Source: Nocardia wallacei (lineage in GTDB: Bacteria > Actinomycetota > Actinomycetes > Mycobacteriales > Mycobacteriaceae). From it: 64,000 nt of DNA. Where the stretch lies: the NCBI RefSeq assembly GCF_029869545.1, contig NZ_JARWQD010000210.1:1-64000 (forward strand). Direction: 5' to 3'. The notes under the pieces were generated by a model. That model did not search any database and was not told where the DNA came from. It was given only the letters and a program-made list of their open reading frames with translations. This document shows positions 63,101-64,000 of the stretch, piece by piece. The position numbers and the translations under genes were made by a program. Numbering within the stretch: position 1 is the stretch's first letter; each line of letters begins with the position of its first letter.

Positions 63101-64000
63101 GTTCGGGATCAGCGGGACCAACGTCCACGTGATTCTCGAGCAGCCGCCCGCCGTCGACATCGGCGCCGACTCCGCGACGGGCGCGGGACCGCGGGACCGG
63201 CCAGCCGTGGTGCCACTTGCGTTGTCGGGCACCACCTCCGAGGCGGTGTCCGCCCAGGCGGGCAGGCTTCTCGAGCACCTCGAGCGGCATCCCGAGCTGG
63301 ATCCGATCGATGTCGGCTGGTCGCTAGCGGCGACCCGATCCACCTTCGATGTCCGCGCCGTCGTGCTGGGCGACGACCGCGACCGGCTGCTGGCCGGGCT
63401 GCGCTCGCTGGCCGACGGTGAACCGTGCGCCGATGTCGTGCGCGGGCACCGCACCGGCACCGGCGAGACGGTATTCGTGTTCGCGGGCAACGGATCTCAG
63501 TGGCCCGGTATGGCACTGGAACTGCTGGATTCCGCGCCGGTCTTCGCCGCGCGCCTGCACGAATGCGCCGACGTGCTGGGCGAATTCGTCGACTGGTCGC
63601 TCATCGACGTGCTGCGCGGCGTCGAGGGCGCGCCCGAGCTGGATCGGCTGGACGTGGTGCAGCCGGTGTTGTTCGCGGTGGCCGTCTCGCTGACCCGCCT
63701 GTGGGAATCGCTCGGCGTGCGCCCGGCCGCGGTGATCGGGCATTCGCAGGCGGAGATCGCCGCCGCCTGCGTGGCCGGTGCGCTGACGCTGCGCGAGGCG
63801 GCCCGCCTGGTCGCGCGGCGCGGCCGGGCCTTGGCCGAACTCGCGGGGACCGGCGCCATGGCGACCGTGGCGAGCCCCGCCGAGACCGTGCGTGAGCGAA
63901 TCGCCCAGTGGCACGGGCGGATCGAGATCGGGGCGATCAACGGTCCGGCCGCGACGGTCGTGTCCGGGGATCGGTCGGCCATCGACGAACTGCTGGCGCA
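51141..64000 (+). CDS. Modular type I polyketide synthase with fatty-acyl-AMP-ligase loading, open at window end
   Basis: One frame with no stop for more than 4,280 codons. In order: FAAL (residues 1 to about 560; '[18 protein letters not shown]' at 174, '[10 protein letters not shown]' near 540) that activates a fatty acid as acyl-AMP; ACP with Ser615 (GLGSRE); KS1 (Cys837); an acyltransferase relic (about 1110-1330); DH1 (His1370, Asp1540); KR1 (TGGTGVLGG at about 1793, Tyr1937, LDD motif of B-type); ACP (Ser2101); KS2 (Cys2334); a second AT relic (about 2600-2720); an intact AT2 (Ser2913, GHSQGE); DH2 (His3201, Asp3368); ACP (Ser3514) with no KR; KS3 (Cys3748); and AT3 (Ser4202, GHSQAE), cut by the window end. 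An in-frame stop lies just upstream of the GTG at 51141; GTG 51150 is another start. The product is a lipid-primed polyketide, not identified. Confidence 0.88.
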   Translation, partial: MIAVYRSFLDVLAAQELRQPDAIAYRFLETGDVDGPTAELSYGELGRRARAIGAYLVDGGFTRRRALLLYPPGLEFACGFLGCMAGAVTPVPAPVPQPHEFDRAMRRLRDMIADADIDVVLATRPVIDAVTGLAQQLPELAALTWIATEDIPDEAASSWRPPRLGPDSLAFLQYTSGSTSAPRGVMVTHGNLMHNQRAIAELTNSSLERVAEWDGAAWSVSWLPMYHDMGLIGPILQTLYLGACTVLMSPLHFLQQPRRWLTAVSEFGAHTSGGPNFGYELSLRRATPQWLDGLDLSRWRVAFNGAEPVRADTLGRFADRFAAAGFRPEAWQPVYGLAEATLLVAGTPADRAPTLAEHPDTVGKVVAAGHPGSGVTVVIADAEHRTELADGEIGEIWVAGDGVASGYLGDEAATAEVFGVRLADGRTGFLRTGDLGFRRDGELFVTGRSKDLLVIDGKNHYPQDLELTVEAAHEHVRRGCVAAFSVDHGDGERPVIVAEVSTTDAGELAALADAVRGAISAGHGVSVHAVVPVVPRTIFKTSSGKIQRQACRKAYLAGELVTVEPVDAAPVTAGPSVPRDTGVTRWLVENVAAAARLDASRIDHDRPLREFGLGSRELVELTAGLSEHVGRELDPSLIFEYPTINALSAALEDETGPQPDGPAADSEGAVAIIGMACRLPGGVEDPEALWRLLVDGADVVSDPPDGRWDTAGLLDSDPDAMGKAYTLRGGFVDGIDLFDAEFFRIGPKEAAAMDPQQRLLLQASWEAIERSGRDPRQLNGSATGVYLGLYSSGYLSGAGLDQLNGYVGTGTAPSVASGRISYALGLRGPAVTVDTACSSSLVALHLAAQALRLGDCEMALAGGATLLVSPGAHVEFSRLGVLSRSGRCAPFAADADGAVWSEGCGVVMLKRLDDAVRDGDPVLAVVRGSAVNQDGRSQGLSAPNGVAQERVVRAGLAAAGLAPGDVDYVEAHGTGTVLGDPIEARALARVFGPGRPADRPLAIGSLKSNLGHTQAAAGIAGVIKTVLALRHGLLPASLHADAATTRVDWDRGGLRVQDRPAPWSPGARIRRAGVSAFGISGTNAHVVLEEAPAARSSTAGSPTRSYRSATEAGPAAAPLGPVLYPVSARSAASLCGQAARLHALVAADRELSLPALARSLARERSHFEWRAVVLATNREELLAGLRALADGHPRAGVVVGSGPAAPGKLAFVHSGHSMDAASHARLWRARGVVPDEVVDTAEPIDATAERLRAEGFRYIVDVRPGDPSAVENMVVVGSADIDRALAELYAGGRDLDWTRLTPAHGRIDLPTYAWDQRSFWTAPASGDAGHLGLADAAHPLLGAVVQHADSGSVTLTGRVSAGTHPWLADHAVQPVGGDRTVLVPGTGLVELAVRAGDEVGCRELAELVMTAPLVIPETGGVAVQVVVGAPQDTGEHELSIYARAERGDIVQWVLHARGTLAPGRNTTVPTELVHWPPPGSSAVDVHDLYDRLADRGLHYGPAFRGLRAAWRRGEEVFAEVALPEALGDASRYRLHPALLDAALHATLFAGFEAEPETVALPFLWSETSVHAVGATTLRVRLTRLPDGRIRVTAADEAGDPVAEVGALTLRPLSPSNLGAPHREDTSYAVEWMRIPRPGAVTDAVPGLLLECENGTATGEFGDSVRSAVASVLERAQEWLLRRSGADAQDPGDSRVVVVTHRAIATDDSEDVADLRHAPVWGLLRSAQTENPGRIVLVDVEDPADRDTAVAAALASEEPQLALRGGEMLVPRLRRDRGEAGQPAAWNPDGTVLLTGGTGVLGGIIARHLVSEHGIGHLVLLGRRGREADGADALAADLRAAGADVRIEACDVSDRDALAAVLATIGSEHPLTAVVHAAGVLDDGVFTGLTAEHLDTVFRPKIDAAWHLHELTAELNLSAFVLFSSAAGVLGAPGQGAYAAANTFLDALAHHRRCRGLPATALAWGLWERATGMTGHLDGADRNRLTRGAIAAMSSEYALAQLDSAMASDRPLLVPARFDSAAVAELDEIPAPLRGLVRAERRTAGASDVAARFAARLAGRTAADQEELVLSVIREHAAAVLGHDDGRLLDAATAFQEAGFDSLGAVEFRNRLQRATGVRMPATAVFDYPTPIALARRLRTELTGERSAAAVPVVATPADADDPIVIVGMACRFGGGIASPEDLWEVLAERRDVLSEFPCDRGWDIESLYHPDPDHSGTTYTRTGAFLDGIADFDAGLFRIGPREAAAMDPQQRLLLEVSWEALERAGIDPKSLRDTRTGVYAGALYQDYLSRLQGRVPPEAEGYLGTGNGGSVISGRIAYALGLQGPAVTVDTACSSSLVAMHLAAQSLRAGECSMAVAAGVTVMSSPHVFIEFSRQRALSADGRCKAFADGADGTGWGEGVGVVVLERRSDAIRNGHRPLAVFAGSAVNQDGASNGLSAPNGPAQQRVIAQALAHAGLGAGDVDAVEAHGTGTALGDPIEAQALLATYGQHRPADAPLWLGSVKSNIGHTQGASGIAGVIKMVEAMRRGVLPATLHVDAPSSRVDWSAGAVRLLSEPREWPARDRPRRAAVSSFGISGTNAHVVLEQAAETGIDIPERTRTLAPVPWILSGATRPAVVAQAGRLLAHLEAHPELDIVDVAWSLATGRALLEQRVVVSGPDREHLLRELRALATDSEMRWESDDTDRMELTRDPAGFFAGTGARRIDLPTYAFQRKRYWLEPSERAGEREPAIYPLSAHTTDALREAASGLIRTLEADRTPDLPALARSLAHRPHAQRRAAVVARDRGGLLTGLRGLAGEQPAPGLIPAPETTVRGKLAFVFPGQSAQWVGMARDLLDESPVFRAQFDRCEAALRPLTGWSAEAVLRGEGGAPSLEQLLDREEVVQPVLFAVMVSLAAVWRDRGVEPDAVIGHSQGEIAAAHIAGALGLADAAAVVALRSRAMADNDGTGLMAVIGLPRDRVDTHLAALDGRVSVAAVNSGRATVVSGEPEPLRALLDELERDGVFTRRLAIRRPSHCRQVEPIRERLLSDLAGLAPRPSAVPWYSTVLSAPVGERVPDAEYWYDNLRNTVRFADTAEVMLADGFRYFVEMGMHPSLGTALETIAEDAGHDIVAVGSLRRGEHGPTCLHEGLAQLYAGGYPLEWERLLPRGGRGDSVPSVARLGLRDIDHPILDAVVPQHNSDGILLAGYLSRSTCPWLTDHGVSADGTWILLPGAGLVELALRAAREAGCGGIGELVQNAPVVIPASGGLAVHVAVGGPDASGDRSVSILTRPDSEADAPWVNHAEGTLSGVPQRIPALRDWPPTSAETLDVEQLYGELAARGYVFGPAFRGLRSAWRRGDDIFAEVVAPESVRGDAGRYGLHPALADAALHAMGFAGLSAREGSVLFPFSWAGVSLHSTGASALRVHLARTGDGRVRVALSDGAGNPVAQLDSLVVREVPGPRLAEILTRVHAAPVRAAEQPRIVARLAGLPEGDRRALLLSTVRTHAAEVLGHDGGHAVEPESTFRDLGFDSLGAVELRNRLRRMTGLKLPATTVFDYPTPQDLADHLVTLLAPEEAEQPRESAAPPVDPGSDPVVIVGIGCRYPGGVESMDDLWEVVAEGRQVQSPFPDDRGWDLDNLFDPDPEQPGRTYTRHGGFLRTAADFDANFFRISPREAAAMDPQQRLMLEVTWEALERAGIDPKTLKGSSTGVYAGVSYTDYAARLHGRVPDGAEAYLGESITTSVVSGRVAYTLGLQGPAVSVDTACSSSLVALHLGAQALRAGECTLALAGGVTVMSTPSVFVGFSRQRGLAPDGRIKAFADAADGTGFSEGAAVVVLERLSDAVRNGHPVLAVVRGSAVNQDGASNGLSAPNGPSQRRVITRALAAAGVTAAEVDVVEAHGTGTTLGDPIEAQALLATYGQDRPADRPLWLGSVKSNLGHTQAASGVGGVIKMVAAMRHEMLPATLNVDAPSTHVDWSAGAVELLTDAREWPMNGHPRRAGVSSFGISGTNVHVILEQPPAVDIGADSATGAGPRDRPAVVPLALSGTTSEAVSAQAGRLLEHLERHPELDPIDVGWSLAATRSTFDVRAVVLGDDRDRLLAGLRSLADGEPCADVVRGHRTGTGETVFVFAGNGSQWPGMALELLDSAPVFAARLHECADVLGEFVDWSLIDVLRGVEGAPELDRLDVVQPVLFAVAVSLTRLWESLGVRPAAVIGHSQAEIAAACVAGALTLREAARLVARRGRALAELAGTGAMATVASPAETVRERIAQWHGRIEIGAINGPAATVVSGDRSAIDELLA

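Overview
The window is high-GC actinobacterial DNA, most likely Nocardia or a close relative in the Mycobacteriales. This rests on mycobacterial-type gene order (ctaA ... qor ... ctaB / tkt-tal-zwf-opcA-pgl, and cobD / SURF1 / ptpA / cobC / Nif3), a KstR-like operator, a SecG of mycobacterial type, LIP-family and class-2 secreted lipases, and a fatty-acyl-AMP-ligase polyketide synthase. The genus is inferred; no rRNA or other marker gene is present.

Layout. 1-272 is unreliable sequence: a 34-nt copy of 12753-12786 followed by poly-C. 273-3190 holds a truncated PrmC-like methyltransferase and a two-gene cassette of C-methyltransferase plus terpene synthase. 3341-13911 is housekeeping and small accessory genes: MFS transporter, frameshifted mug, ctaA, zinc ribbon, solute-binding protein, qor, TetR with its divergent aromatic monooxygenase, a proline-rich membrane-anchored protein, and ctaB. 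14469-21032 is the pentose-phosphate operon tkt-tal-zwf-opcA-pgl. 21088-27385 carries a nitroreductase pair, a divergent epoxide-hydrolase-like/SDR pair sharing a KstR-like box, a CHAP-domain protein, a LysR-MFS divergon and secG.

27511-37200 is the most interesting segment: nine genes, each overlapping the next. They encode a lipoprotein solute-binding protein, two permeases, two ATPases, an SbnB-like ornithine-cyclodeaminase family enzyme, a group IV PLP decarboxylase, an SbnA-like cysteine-synthase family enzyme and a MATE exporter. A Fur/Zur-type 7-1-7 palindrome lies over the -35 of what looks like a leaderless promoter. Together this looks like a self-contained make-export-reimport system for a small amino-acid-type metallophore (perhaps a zincophore). 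The product is inferred.

37207-44412 has a TetR-lipase divergon, a META-domain lipoprotein, a fused E1 alpha-beta dehydrogenase, an inverted-repeat element, a truncated P450 that meets a C/G-rich scar at 43131-43187, and a secreted esterase. 44848-50625 has an AraC regulator and the conserved cobD / SURF1-ptpA / cobC / Nif3 block. From 51141 to the end runs one uninterrupted open frame of more than 4,280 codons: a modular type I PKS loaded by a fatty-acyl-AMP ligase. Two of its three visible modules contain collapsed acyltransferase relics.

Several genes (5316, 6601, 21088, 26050, 27511, 39459, 45985) have a TANNNT hexamer exactly 6-7 nt before the start codon. This is the architecture of leaderless transcripts and was used to choose those starts. 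Two C/G-rich scars and a homopolymer frameshift show that the assembly has local errors.
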